A DNA stretch of 21,751 nt from an uncultured Mycoplasmatota bacterium (GCA_900551925.1 URXR01000015.1:1-21751), one strand, 5' to 3'. Counted from the stretch's first letter, positions 6,360 to 16,252 are shown. Notes: generated by a model from the sequence alone, not told the origin. Translations and numbers: made by a program.

Positions 6360-8520
6360 ACTCTAAATTAAATTTTTCTTTGTCATAATTATAATTATGA
6401 AGTAGTTCTTCTTCGGTTAGGGCTTTATTATAAATACGGATTGAATATATTTCTCCTTTAAAATAATATGTAGAACCTCCGATAAATATTGCTGGGTTTG
6501 GAGTCCTAGCATTCCATGTTACTGTATCTTCGTCTAATAAATTCATTAGATTATAGGTTTTATAATTTTTATCTTTTCTTACATTACTCATTAAAATATA
6601 TTCTCCCATATCTTCAGAATATAATGTAAAACCTTGATATAAATTATTAGCAGTACCATCCGCTGTTTCATATCTAAGTGCATTAGCACTACTAATCCAA
6701 AGTGAGCCATATTGTGATATTCCTGCTCCGGTATTTATTGTATTAAATATCATTTGAAATTTCGAAGATATACTTTTCGGCCTAAATAATACTTCAATAG
6801 TATGTTCTTTATCTATATTATATTTTGCTCCACTTGTTTTATATGCATAATCATTTGTTCCATCAAATGATAAGTAATTATTGTACCATGTTGCACCGCT
6901 TACTGTTACATCATTCCCTGTTCCACTTAAATCTTTCCACGTTGTTGAATTATATGTATGAGTAGTAGTATTTACATATCCATCATACCATAGTACTAAA
7001 TTATCTTGAATATATCCATTATAAGTTTCTGTATATGGATTTATTCTTACTCCATCCCCATATTCTATACTTGCTTCATTTATTATCTCTGTATATTCCT
7101 TATCATCATTTGAAACATAAGTCTTATTATCATAATAAGTTGTTAAATTTTCTGCTGCATGCCACACTGCTATTTCATCTAAATCATATTCTTGTCCTAA
7201 ATCTACTGTTACACACTGATTTATGCTATTAGAACTTCCATATCCAAAACCTGAACTTCCTAAAGAATCTATTGTTCCATCTACTATATTTTTATATGAA
7301 TAAGTTGTTGAATTAGCTTCTGGATACGTTCCTGTTACACTTTTTCCTTTCGCTACATTTACTCCTTCATATATTGCTTGTATTTCATCCCAATGATTTT
7401 GGTTATTAGCACTGTTATAACTTATACAATTTTTTATATATCTTACATTATCTAATTTTGTTGTTTTTGTCTTTGGTTTTGTTCCCACATAGGTTATCTT
7501 GGCATAGCCATTTCCCTCATTTTGTCCTTCATACATTTTTCCGCCAATAAAATATTTTCCTGAGTAATGAAGAGTTCCATTAGTATGAGTTATAGTAGTA
7601 CTTTCTTTAACACTATTTACTCCAGCATAACCACTTATATAGGATGAGCCTCCACCTCCTGGCCATGAACCATTTGATAGTCCTGAGGCTACACTTCCTC
7701 CATAATATCCTGAGCCTCCTCCTGCTCCTCCTCCTGTATCTGCATTAGCAACATTACTTGCGCCTCCATAGCCGCCTTTACCAAAGGAACCTGCTGTTCC
7801 ATTTGACTGAGCCCCACTTACCATAGTTGGCGCTGCTCCACCACTGGTTTGAGTTGCTCCATTTCCTATATTACCTTGGTAAGTTGAAAATATCGGATCT
7901 CCTCCATATAATGTTCCTCCATAACCTTTAGTATAAGTGTCAGCACTAGCTGCTCCGCTGCCTGCTCCAGCTACCATTATTCTACTTATAAGTGATGAAG
8001 TGTTATCCCAATTACCTCCTACTAATCTTACATCAGTAGCACCACCTCCAGTCGAAGCACATACTCCGGCTTTAGCTGGTTTAGAAATTCCGCCCCCATT
8101 AAATTGATAACCTGAACTTCTACAATTAGTATTACCTATTGTTCCTTGCTCTCCTACATAAAAATATAGTGTCTCTCCTTTTTCTAGATATATGTAGCCA
8201 CTTGTTTTAGCTCCTAATACATTAGTACCGCCTTCAGCTCCAGCCATTTCTATATAATAGTATCCATCTTTAGGCACTTCATATTCTTGAGAAGCTCCAG
8301 TATAACTAAATACTGTTGTCTTATTTAATAAAGTGTCTACTACTACCTCAATAGTTTTGTCTCCTTTTAAAGTATCACTAAATAAAGCATAAGAATTTTT
8401 AGTTAAATTTATAGAAGTATATATTGCTATTACTATTATCCCCAAACTAAATAAAGATAGAAATACTTTATTTATTTCTCTTACATCTTTTTTCAAGACA
8501 TTACTAATTCTCTGCTTCAT
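6358..8520 (-). CDS. Exported multi-domain glycine-rich surface protein with discoidin- and LamG-like domains
   Basis: Large secreted or membrane-anchored protein of 720 residues, probably carbohydrate- or matrix-binding. A basic N-terminus is followed by a hydrophobic segment (about 19-36) and then NSYALFSD (42-49), which resembles SipW-type signal peptides with cleavage near the Ala. Residues 65-345 form a PF12810-like glycine-rich domain (many GG/GGG runs, LYFYVGEQG). Residues about 355-490 resemble a discoidin/F5-8C domain (VNVAKGKSVTGT, TVDLGQEYDLDEIAVW). Residues about 505-710 look like a LamG/concanavalin-type lectin fold (SFDGTNDYA, HTIEVLFRP, GEIYSIRIYNKALTEEEL). ATG at 8520 is chosen over an ATG ten codons upstream because AGGTGATAGTT precedes it directly. 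There is no LPXTG. The N-terminal segment is nearly identical to that of the protein at the window's end. Domain names are pattern-based. Confidence 0.85.
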   Translation of the reverse strand: MKQRISNVLKKDVREINKVFLSLFSLGIIVIAIYTSINLTKNSYALFSDTLKGDKTIEVVVDTLLNKTTVFSYTGASQEYEVPKDGYYYIEMAGAEGGTNVLGAKTSGYIYLEKGETLYFYVGEQGTIGNTNCRSSGYQFNGGGISKPAKAGVCASTGGGATDVRLVGGNWDNTSSLISRIMVAGAGSGAASADTYTKGYGGTLYGGDPIFSTYQGNIGNGATQTSGGAAPTMVSGAQSNGTAGSFGKGGYGGASNVANADTGGGAGGGSGYYGGSVASGLSNGSWPGGGGSSYISGYAGVNSVKESTTITHTNGTLHYSGKYFIGGKMYEGQNEGNGYAKITYVGTKPKTKTTKLDNVRYIKNCISYNSANNQNHWDEIQAIYEGVNVAKGKSVTGTYPEANSTTYSYKNIVDGTIDSLGSSGFGYGSSNSINQCVTVDLGQEYDLDEIAVWHAAENLTTYYDNKTYVSNDDKEYTEIINEASIEYGDGVRINPYTETYNGYIQDNLVLWYDGYVNTTTHTYNSTTWKDLSGTGNDVTVSGATWYNNYLSFDGTNDYAYKTSGAKYNIDKEHTIEVLFRPKSISSKFQMIFNTINTGAGISQYGSLWISSANALRYETADGTANNLYQGFTLYSEDMGEYILMSNVRKDKNYKTYNLMNLLDEDTVTWNARTPNPAIFIGGSTYYFKGEIYSIRIYNKALTEEELLHNYNYDKEKFNLE

Positions 8521-8524
8521 AACT

Positions 8525-8531
8525 ATCACCT
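8525..8531 (-). promoter_or_regulatory. Shine-Dalgarno deciding the surface protein start
   Basis: AGGTGAT on the minus strand with ideal spacing to ATG 8520-8518. It rules out the in-frame ATG at 8550, which has no binding site. Confidence 0.75.
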
Positions 8532-8613
8532 TTATTACTGAAAAATACACTATTTATAGTCTCTCCTAATCTTTAAATAGCATACTTTAATAACCAATTT
8601 CTATAAGTTTACC

Positions 8614-8678
8614 GTGCTATAGGCACTCCTAGTTTAATAATAACATAAAATAAAAACCAAAACAAGGGCTATAAGCCC
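8614..8678. other. Intergenic stretch with two short hairpins
   Basis: Within the 208-base gap between two divergent genes are GTGC-TATAG-GCAC (8614-8626) and GGGCT-ATA-AGCCC (8666-8678). On the minus strand the second is followed by TTGTTTTGGTTTTTATTTT and could be a weak terminator against antisense readthrough. I see no clear promoter for either flanking gene here. Confidence 0.3.
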
Positions 8679-8689
8679 CAGTACTTTTG

Positions 8690-8706
8690 TGGCAAATTAT
8701 GGCAAA
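8690..8706 (+). repeat. Direct repeat TGGCAAA with 10-bp period upstream of the XRE gene
   Basis: TGGCAAA occurs at 8690-8696 and again at 8700-8706, exactly one helical turn apart, 22 bases before the XRE start codon. An inverted copy, TTTGCCA, lies at 8987-8993 just after the gene. It may be an autoregulatory operator; this is inference. Confidence 0.45.
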
Positions 8707-8728
8707 ATAAACTTAAGGAGGGCATCCT

Positions 8729-8965
8729 ATGACTAAACTTATTCACACTGACAACTATTATTATGATGTAATCAGAATAAATATTAGAAAATTCCGGAAA
8801 GAAAAAGGCTACACCCAAGCAAGATTAGCAAATGAAGCAGACCTATCAGTAGATTATATTTCTGAAATAGAAAGTCTAAGGAAGAAAAAAAGCTTTAGTA
8901 TTGCAACTCTTGGACGCATAGCAGATGTTCTAGATATAAAAATAGAAAACTTCTTTAAAGAATAA
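8729..8965 (+). CDS. Small XRE/Cro-CI-type helix-turn-helix regulator
   Basis: A 78-residue DNA-binding protein made almost only of one HTH_3 domain (about residues 15-76): IRKFRKEKGYTQARLANEA forms the first helices, followed by the recognition region LSVDYISEIESLRK and FSIATLGRIADVLDIKIENFF. There is no effector domain, so it is probably a dimeric repressor or a chromosomal relative of phage/restriction-modification control proteins. ATG follows AAGGAGG at 7 bases. It stands alone on the plus strand between rpoC and the surface protein gene, both on the minus strand, and has its own terminator. Its target is unknown; the direct repeats just upstream suggest autoregulation, and the divergent surface gene is a possible second target. 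Confidence 0.88.
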   Translation: MTKLIHTDNYYYDVIRINIRKFRKEKGYTQARLANEADLSVDYISEIESLRKKKSFSIATLGRIADVLDIKIENFFKE

Positions 8966-8982
8966 ACTATCATTGATAGTTT
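8964..8982 (+). terminator. Terminator of the XRE gene
   Basis: An 8-bp stem, AAACTATC with GATAGTTT, and a three-base loop, then TTATTTTG. The stem begins inside the TAA stop codon (8963-8965). Confidence 0.7.
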
Positions 8983-9001
8983 TTATTTTGCCAAAAAAAG
9001 A

Positions 9002-9017
9002 GATAGATTTCTCTATC
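9002..9017 (-). terminator. Terminator of the rpoBC operon
   Basis: On the minus strand GATAGA-GAAA-TCTATC, then TCTTTTTTTGG. A GAAA tetraloop with a long U tract is a strong signal despite the short stem. The TAG stop of rpoC (9015-9013) is inside the stem. Confidence 0.75.
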
Positions 9018-12000
9018 CCATAAATTCTTCTTCTAATACTTCTAAAGGTTCATCTGATAAAAATTGTTTTTTAAGTTCATAAGAAACATCTCTATATTGT
9101 TTAGCACCAGTTCCTGCTGGAATAAGCTTACCAATAATAACATTTTCTTTAAGACCTTGTAAATTATCAATTTTACCTTTAATTGAAGCATCTGTAAGAA
9201 CTCTTGTAGTTTCTTGGAATGATGCAGCAGATAAGAATGAATCAGTTTCAAGTGATGCTTTAGTAATACCAAGAAGTATTGGCTTACCAACTGCAGGTTT
9301 TTTCCCTTTTAATATAGTTTCTTTATTAATATCTGTAAAGTCTTTAATATTAACTAAACTTCCTATTAAAAGATCAGTATCTCCACCATCAAATATTCTA
9401 ATCTTTGAAATCATTCTACTAACTACTACTTCGATATGCTTATCACTTATGTCAACACCTTGAGCACGATAAGCTTTTTGAATTTCTTTTAAGATGTATT
9501 CTTGTGTTGTAATTGGATCAGTAACTGCCAGTAACTCTTTAGGACTAATATTTCCTTCTGTAAGTTTTTCTCCAACTGTTACAGTATCACCTTTTTCCAC
9601 TCTAAGTTTAGCGCCATAGTTAGTAACATGTTCAACTTCTTCAAGTTTATTTTTAATCTTAATCTTGTATTTACCATGATCACTAGTAATATCTTTAATT
9701 TTTCCTTCAATCGTTGCAATTGTCGCTTGACCTTTTGGAGTTCTAGCCTCAAATAACTCTTCAACACGAGGAAGACCTTGAGTAATATCTTCTCCACCAG
9801 CAACTCCTCCAGTATGGAATGTTCTCATTGTAAGTTGTGTTCCAGGTTCTCCAATTGATTGAGCTGCCATAATACCAATAGCTTCACCAACTTCAACGAT
9901 ATTACCAGTTGCTAAATTTCGACCATAACATTTTTGACAAACGCCATTATGAGTATTACAAGTAAGAACACTTCTAATTTCTACTTTATCAATACCAGCA
10001 TTAATGATCTTTTCAGCTTCTTTTTCTGAAATAAACCCGTTTTTATCAACAATTACTTCCTTAGTCTCAGGATGAACAATCTTTTTGCTAGCATAACGTC
10101 CAACAATACGATCATATAATCCTTCAATTACAGTACCATCTTTTTCATTAATAAAGGCTGCTACTGTAACACCAAAGTCCGTACCACAATCTTTTTCTTT
10201 AACAATAACATCTTGTGAAACATCAACAAGTCTTCTTGTTAAATATCCAGATGAAGCTGTATTTAAAGCAGTATCGGCACTACCTTTACGAGCACTATGA
10301 GTTGACAAGAAGAATTCAGAAACTGAAAGTCCTTCTTTAAATGATGAAATAACTGGAATTTCAATCGTTTTACCACCTGGTTTAGCCATTAACCCACGCA
10401 TACCAGAAAGTTGAACGAATTGTGATATCTTACCACGAGCCCCACTCTTCATCATCATAAAGATTGGATTATCCATTGATTTATCTGCTATTTCTTGAAG
10501 CTCTGCTTGAACTTCATCCTTAGCTTTATACCAAACATTAATAACACTTTCATATCTTTCATCTTCAGTAATCAAACCACGAGCATATTGTTTATTAATT
10601 TTTTCTACCATTTTCTTACCATTAGCAATAATTTCTGGTTTATGCTTACTAGTGGCAACATCATGAGTAGAAACTGTTGCCCCACTTACTGTTGAATACT
10701 TAAATCCTAAATCCTTAAGTCTATCTAGCATAATTGAAGTTTCATTAGTTTTATAAAGTTTAAAGATTTGGGCAATAATTTGTTTTAATGTCTTAACTGG
10801 GAAAGGTTGAACAAGAGGCATTTCCTTAATTTTTTCTCTTATATTTTCTCCTGGTTTTACAAAATATTTAGAAGGTGTAATCTTTTCAATATTTTCCTTA
10901 GTAGGTTCATTAATATAAGGGAAAGTATCAGGAAGTATTTCATTAAAAATAAGTTTACCTACTGTTGTTATTAAATAATCATCCTTATGTTCTTCTGAAA
11001 ACAATTTATGTTTAAATGAATTAACCTTAACAGCAATTCTCGTATGAAGTTTTAAATCATCACGTTCATATTCCATAATAGCTTCATTAGAATTTCTAAA
11101 CACTCTTCCTTCATCAGGATCTTCTTTTTCCATAGTAAGATAATAGTTTCCTAAAACCATATCTTGAGCAGGAGTAACAACAGGTTCCCCACTTTTTGGA
11201 TGAAGAATATTATTAGCACCAAGCATTAAAAGTCTAGCTTCAGCTTGAGCTTCTTCAGAAAGCGGCACATGAACAGCCATTTGATCCCCATCAAAATCCG
11301 CATTAAATGCTGGACACACAAGAGGATGAAGACGAATTGCTTTACCACCAATAAGTTTAGGTTCAAAAGCTTGAATACCAAGTCTATGAAGAGTAGGCGC
11401 TCTATTTAAAAGCACTGGATGTTCTTTAATAACTTCTTCAACAACATCCCAAACTCTTTCATCTTGATTTTCAATAAGCTTTTTCGCTGCTTTTATATTA
11501 TGAGCAATACCTTTTTCCACTAACCCATGAATAACATGAGGTTTAAATAATTCTAGTGCCATTCCCTTTGGAAGACCACATTGATACATTTTTAAATCAG
11601 GTCCAACTATGATAACACTACGTCCTGAATAATCAACACGCTTACCAAGTAAGTTTTGACGGAATCTTCCTTGCTTACCTTTTAACATACTAGAAAGTGA
11701 TTTCAAAGCACGATTTCCAGCACCAGTAACACTCTTTCCACGTCTTCCGTTGTCAAATAAAGCGTCAACTGCTTCTTGAAGCATTCTCTTTTCATTTTGA
11801 ATAATTATTGAAGGTGCTCCTAAATCAATAAGTTTCTTTAAACGATTATTACGATTAATAACACGACGATATAAATCATTTAAATCACTTGTTGCAAATC
11901 TACCACCATCAAGTTGAATCATTGGCCTAAGTTCTGGAGGTATAACTGGAATTGCATCAAGAATCATCCATTCTGGCTTATTACCAGATTTATAAAAAGC

Positions 12001-12642
12001 ATCTAAAATATCAAGTCTTTTAAGTAAACTAGTTCTTTTTTGTCCTTGAGCAGTCTCAAGTTTTTTACGAATATCTTCAATTTCTTTTCCAAGATCTACT
12101 TGTTTTAAAAGTTCTTTAACAGCTTCCGCTCCCATACCAACACGGAAACCATCACCATACTTTTCATAATAAGCACGATATTCTTTCTCTGATAAAGTTT
12201 GTTTATTTTCAAGTGGAGCAATACCTTTATCAATAACAACATAAGATACAAAGTAAAGTACTTCCTCTAAATCTCTCTGACTCATATCAAGTACTGTTCC
12301 CATTCTTGATGGAATACCTTTAAAATACCAAATATGAGATACTGGAGAAGCAAGTTCAATATGACCCATTCTTTCTCTTCTAACTTTAGAACGAGTAACT
12401 TCAACTCCACATCTATCACAAACTATATTTTTATATTTAACTCTTTTATATTTTCCACATGCACATTCAAAATCCTTTGTTGGACCAAATATCTTTTCAC
12501 AGAAAAGTCCATCACGTTCAGGTTTTAAAGTACGATAATTAATAGTTTCTGGTTTTTTTACTTCTCCATAAGACCATTCACGAATTTTATCAGAAGAGGC
12601 AATACCAATTTTTAAAGCTTCTACTTTATTAACTTCAATCAT
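9013..12642 (-). CDS. rpoC: DNA-directed RNA polymerase subunit beta'
   Basis: Largest subunit of RNA polymerase, forming the clamp and carrying the catalytic magnesium. The 1209 residues match the low-GC Gram-positive length. Seen in order: the N-terminal zinc-binding cysteines Cys60, Cys62, Cys75 and Cys78; the lid/rudder and bridge-helix surroundings; the catalytic NADFDGDQ with Asp449, Asp451 and Asp453; a trigger-loop region with GSADTALNTASSGYLTRRLV; the second zinc site (CGTDFG ... CNTHNGVCQKC); and the conserved SIGEPGTQLTMRTFHTGG. The ATG overlaps the rpoB stop as TAATG, with GAGGTGA in the rpoB tail as the binding site, so translation is coupled. There is no promoter of its own; it ends at a hairpin. 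Confidence 0.98.
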   Translation of the reverse strand: MIEVNKVEALKIGIASSDKIREWSYGEVKKPETINYRTLKPERDGLFCEKIFGPTKDFECACGKYKRVKYKNIVCDRCGVEVTRSKVRRERMGHIELASPVSHIWYFKGIPSRMGTVLDMSQRDLEEVLYFVSYVVIDKGIAPLENKQTLSEKEYRAYYEKYGDGFRVGMGAEAVKELLKQVDLGKEIEDIRKKLETAQGQKRTSLLKRLDILDAFYKSGNKPEWMILDAIPVIPPELRPMIQLDGGRFATSDLNDLYRRVINRNNRLKKLIDLGAPSIIIQNEKRMLQEAVDALFDNGRRGKSVTGAGNRALKSLSSMLKGKQGRFRQNLLGKRVDYSGRSVIIVGPDLKMYQCGLPKGMALELFKPHVIHGLVEKGIAHNIKAAKKLIENQDERVWDVVEEVIKEHPVLLNRAPTLHRLGIQAFEPKLIGGKAIRLHPLVCPAFNADFDGDQMAVHVPLSEEAQAEARLLMLGANNILHPKSGEPVVTPAQDMVLGNYYLTMEKEDPDEGRVFRNSNEAIMEYERDDLKLHTRIAVKVNSFKHKLFSEEHKDDYLITTVGKLIFNEILPDTFPYINEPTKENIEKITPSKYFVKPGENIREKIKEMPLVQPFPVKTLKQIIAQIFKLYKTNETSIMLDRLKDLGFKYSTVSGATVSTHDVATSKHKPEIIANGKKMVEKINKQYARGLITEDERYESVINVWYKAKDEVQAELQEIADKSMDNPIFMMMKSGARGKISQFVQLSGMRGLMAKPGGKTIEIPVISSFKEGLSVSEFFLSTHSARKGSADTALNTASSGYLTRRLVDVSQDVIVKEKDCGTDFGVTVAAFINEKDGTVIEGLYDRIVGRYASKKIVHPETKEVIVDKNGFISEKEAEKIINAGIDKVEIRSVLTCNTHNGVCQKCYGRNLATGNIVEVGEAIGIMAAQSIGEPGTQLTMRTFHTGGVAGGEDITQGLPRVEELFEARTPKGQATIATIEGKIKDITSDHGKYKIKIKNKLEEVEHVTNYGAKLRVEKGDTVTVGEKLTEGNISPKELLAVTDPITTQEYILKEIQKAYRAQGVDISDKHIEVVVSRMISKIRIFDGGDTDLLIGSLVNIKDFTDINKETILKGKKPAVGKPILLGITKASLETDSFLSAASFQETTRVLTDASIKGKIDNLQGLKENVIIGKLIPAGTGAKQYRDVSYELKKQFLSDEPLEVLEEEFMG

Positions 12643-15600
12643 TAGTATTTCACCTCACTTTCTAACTTTTCTTCCTGCAATTCTTTATCCTCTATTTCTT
12701 CATCTTCGCTTTCCGAATCCTCATCATCAGATTCTTCTATTGTATCTTCATTTACTTCATCTTCAAGCTTTCTAATTTCAATATCATCAATAGCAAATGA
12801 AGTTTTTTCATGAATTTCTTCTTTTTCAATTTCTTTTAAATCAAGAATTTCATTTTTATCATTAATTATTTGAATATCAAGTCCTAAAGCTTGGAATTCT
12901 TTAATAAGTACTCTAAACGATTCAGGTACTCCAGCTTGATCTACTTTTTGACCTTTAACTAAAGCTTCATAAACTTTAACACGTCCAATCACATCATCTG
13001 ATTTAACTGTAAGTATTTCTTGAAGTGTATGAGCGGCACCATAAGCATAAAGAGCCCAAACTTCCATTTCCCCAAATCTTTGACCACCAAATTGAGCTTT
13101 ACCTCCAAGTGGTTGTTGAGTAACTAAACTATATGGTCCAGTTGCACGAGCATGCATCTTATCTTCAACCATGTGGTGAAGTTTAATCATATACATAACC
13201 CCAACTGAAACTCTATTATCAAATGGACGACCAGTACGACCATCATAAAGTACTGTCTTACCATCTTCATCCATTCCAGCTTCTTTCATCATTTCTAAAA
13301 TATCTTCTTCTTTAGCCCCATCAAATACTGGTGTTGCTACATGAACTCCAAGTTTTTTAGCAGCCATACCAAGATGAAGCTCTAAAACTTGTCCGATATT
13401 CATACGAGAAGGAACTCCAAGTGGATTAAGCATTACATCAACTGGTGTACCATCTGGCAAGTAAGGCATATCTTCTTCCGGAAGAATAAGAGAAATAACC
13501 CCTTTATTACCATGACGACCAGCCATCTTATCCCCAACTTGAATCTTTCTTTTTTGAACTATATACACACGAACTAATTTTGAAACACCACTAGGAAGTT
13601 CATCACTATTTTTCTTAGTGAACACTTTAACATCATGAACTATACCATCACCACCATGTGGTACTCTAAGAGATGTATCACGAACTTCACGAGTCTTTTC
13701 TCCAAAGATAGCATGCAATAGTTTTTCTTCAGAAGTAAGTTCAGCCATTCCCTTTGGAGTAACCTTTCCAACTAGAATATCCCCTTCTTTTACTTCTGTA
13801 CCTATTCTAATAATACCTTCACTATCCAAGTTTTTACGTGCTTCTTCACTTACATTAGGAATATCACGAGTAATTTCCTCAGGTCCAAGCTTTGTCTCAC
13901 GACAAGGCATTTCATAATCTTCAATATGAATAGTAGTATAAGCATCATCTTTAACAAGTCTTTCATTAAGAATAACAGCATCTTCATAATTATATCCATT
14001 AAACATCATGAAAGCTACTAACATATTCTTACCAAGAGCAAGTTCTCCCATATCAGTTGAAGGTCCATCAGCAAGAATAGTTTTACCACGAACTACTTTA
14101 TCTCCAACTTTTACAATAGGTTTATGATGGAAACAAGTATCTTGGTTAGAAGCAGTAAAATCTGATAAATAATAAATATCTTCTCCACCTTTATTCTTAA
14201 CAACTATTTTTCTAGCATCAACATAACTTACAACACCATCAGCTTTAGCCACAATAGTAGAGCCACTATCACGGGCTGCAATATACTCAACTCCAGTACC
14301 TACATATGGAGCTTCTGTTTTAAGAAGTGGTACTGCTTGACGTTGCATGTTAGAACCCATTAAAGCACGAGTTGCATCATCATGTTCCAAAAATGGAATA
14401 CAACTAGTGGTAATTGATACTACTTGTTGAGGTGAAACATCAATATAGTCAACTCTATCTGGAGAAACTAATATATTTTCACCACGATAACGTGCTGCTA
14501 CAGTTTCATCTATAATTTTATTATTATCATCTGTTTTAACAGTAGACTCTGAAATAATAAGATCATTTTCTTCACTAGCAGTTAAATAATGAACATCATT
14601 CATAATAACAGAATCTACAACTTTACGATATGGAGTTTGAATAAATCCATACTCATCAATCTTAGCATAACTAGCAAGAGTTGTAATAAGTCCAATATTT
14701 GGTCCTTCTGGAGATTCAATTGGACAAATTCTACCATAGTGAGATTCATTAACATCCCTTACATCCATACCTGCTCTATCACGAGAAAGTCCACCTGGAC
14801 CTAAAGCACTAAGTCTTCTTTTATGAGTAAGTTCTGCAATCGGATTATTTTGATCCATAAATTGTGAAAGTTGTGAACTACCAAAGAACTCTTTTAAAAT
14901 TGCTGTAACAGGTCTAATATTAATAAGTGTTTTTGGAGTAACTTCATTAATATCTTGAGTAGTCATTCTTTCACGTATAACTCTTTCCATACGAGTAACC
15001 CCTACTCTAAATTGATTTTGTAAAAGTTCTCCAACTTGACGGATTCTTCTGTTACCTAAATGATCTATTTCATCAAAATTACCTACTCCTTGAAGTAAAT
15101 TTAAATAATAAGAACAAGCTGCATAAAAATCAGAAATAGTAAGTCTTTTTGAATCAATACTTTGATCATTTCCAATAACAACCATTTTTTCTTTAGTACC
15201 AGGTTTATATATTTTAACAATTTGAACTTTATTATAAGTATCAAGTTCATCATTAATTTTTACTTCTTCAAGACCATATCCAGAAGCAAAAATAGGACGA
15301 AGTTCTTCTAATATATCCTTAGTAACTACTGTACCTTTAGGATAAATAACTTCTTTATCTTTCTTAATATCTTCTGCTAAAGTTTGATTAAGAAGTCTAT
15401 CTAAAACATTTAATTTAAGATTAAACTTATATCTTCCAACTTTGGCTAAATCATATCTAAATTCATCAAAAAATCTTGTAATAATTTGATTCTTAGAACT
15501 ATCAAGAGTAGCAGGTTCACCAGGTCTTAATTTTTCATAAATTTCAATTAATGCTTCATCAGTATTTCTAGTAGAATCTTTACTAATTGTATTTTCAATA

Positions 15601-16247
15601 AAATCATTTTTACCAAATAAATCAGTAATATCTTCATCACTAGAAAGTCCAAAAGCTCTAAGCATTGTTGTAAGAGGAACTTTTCTAGTTCTATCAATTC
15701 TTACATATAAAATATCTCTAGCATCAGCTTCAAATTCAAGCCAAGTACCACGAGTCGGAATAATTTGCGACGTGATTAAAAGACGTCCATTTTTATCAAT
15801 TTCCTTATTAAAATAAACACTAGGAGATCTAACAAGTTGAGACACAATAACTCTTTCAGCACCATTAATAACAAAAGTACCTGCTTCTGTCATCAATGGC
15901 ATATCTCCTAAAAATATTTCTTGCTCTTTTACTTCACCTGTTTCATTGTTAAAAAGTCTAACTTCAACTTTTAAAGGCGCAGCAAAAGTAGCATACCTTT
16001 CTTTACACTCTTTAATTGAATATCTTGGTTCATCAAAATGATAATCACCGAATTCTAATGATAAAGTACCTGCAAAATTTTCAACGGGGAACAAATCATC
16101 AAATACTTCCTTTATACCTTTTTCTACAAACCAATTATATGATTTCTTTTGTATTTCTAGTAAATCCGTTAATTCATAAGAATTCTTAATTCTAGAAAAA
16201 CTTCTACGTGTGCGATGGTCACCACAATTAATAATCTTGTATGCCAC
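12642..16247 (-). CDS. rpoB: DNA-directed RNA polymerase subunit beta
   Basis: Second largest RNA polymerase subunit. I start it at GTG 16247-16245 (1201 residues), where AGGGGTGA lies 5 bases upstream and the product begins MAYKIINCGDHRTRRSFSRI, aligning with the Bacillus RpoB N-terminus. A GTG 14 codons earlier has no binding site. The rifampicin pocket (about 456-486) reads GSSQLSQFMDQNNP and ELTHKRRLSALGPGG, with no typical resistance substitution seen. RPIFASGYGLEE, IGPNIGL-type (ESPEGPNIGLITTLA) and GDKMAGRHGNKGV (catalytic-core lysines and histidine) are present. The last ~45 residues are an acidic Glu/Asp-rich tail. It has its own promoter, whose -35 lies in the preceding methyltransferase gene. 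Confidence 0.97.
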   Translation of the reverse strand: MAYKIINCGDHRTRRSFSRIKNSYELTDLLEIQKKSYNWFVEKGIKEVFDDLFPVENFAGTLSLEFGDYHFDEPRYSIKECKERYATFAAPLKVEVRLFNNETGEVKEQEIFLGDMPLMTEAGTFVINGAERVIVSQLVRSPSVYFNKEIDKNGRLLITSQIIPTRGTWLEFEADARDILYVRIDRTRKVPLTTMLRAFGLSSDEDITDLFGKNDFIENTISKDSTRNTDEALIEIYEKLRPGEPATLDSSKNQIITRFFDEFRYDLAKVGRYKFNLKLNVLDRLLNQTLAEDIKKDKEVIYPKGTVVTKDILEELRPIFASGYGLEEVKINDELDTYNKVQIVKIYKPGTKEKMVVIGNDQSIDSKRLTISDFYAACSYYLNLLQGVGNFDEIDHLGNRRIRQVGELLQNQFRVGVTRMERVIRERMTTQDINEVTPKTLINIRPVTAILKEFFGSSQLSQFMDQNNPIAELTHKRRLSALGPGGLSRDRAGMDVRDVNESHYGRICPIESPEGPNIGLITTLASYAKIDEYGFIQTPYRKVVDSVIMNDVHYLTASEENDLIISESTVKTDDNNKIIDETVAARYRGENILVSPDRVDYIDVSPQQVVSITTSCIPFLEHDDATRALMGSNMQRQAVPLLKTEAPYVGTGVEYIAARDSGSTIVAKADGVVSYVDARKIVVKNKGGEDIYYLSDFTASNQDTCFHHKPIVKVGDKVVRGKTILADGPSTDMGELALGKNMLVAFMMFNGYNYEDAVILNERLVKDDAYTTIHIEDYEMPCRETKLGPEEITRDIPNVSEEARKNLDSEGIIRIGTEVKEGDILVGKVTPKGMAELTSEEKLLHAIFGEKTREVRDTSLRVPHGGDGIVHDVKVFTKKNSDELPSGVSKLVRVYIVQKRKIQVGDKMAGRHGNKGVISLILPEEDMPYLPDGTPVDVMLNPLGVPSRMNIGQVLELHLGMAAKKLGVHVATPVFDGAKEEDILEMMKEAGMDEDGKTVLYDGRTGRPFDNRVSVGVMYMIKLHHMVEDKMHARATGPYSLVTQQPLGGKAQFGGQRFGEMEVWALYAYGAAHTLQEILTVKSDDVIGRVKVYEALVKGQKVDQAGVPESFRVLIKEFQALGLDIQIINDKNEILDLKEIEKEEIHEKTSFAIDDIEIRKLEDEVNEDTIEESDDEDSESEDEEIEDKELQEEKLESEVKY

Positions 16248-16252
16248 TAAAT

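Noticed and set aside
8614..8706. Short repeated elements between the surface gene and the XRE gene as a CRISPR or attachment site
   Set aside because: Only short hairpins and a two-copy heptamer; no spacer pattern, integrase or tRNA nearby.
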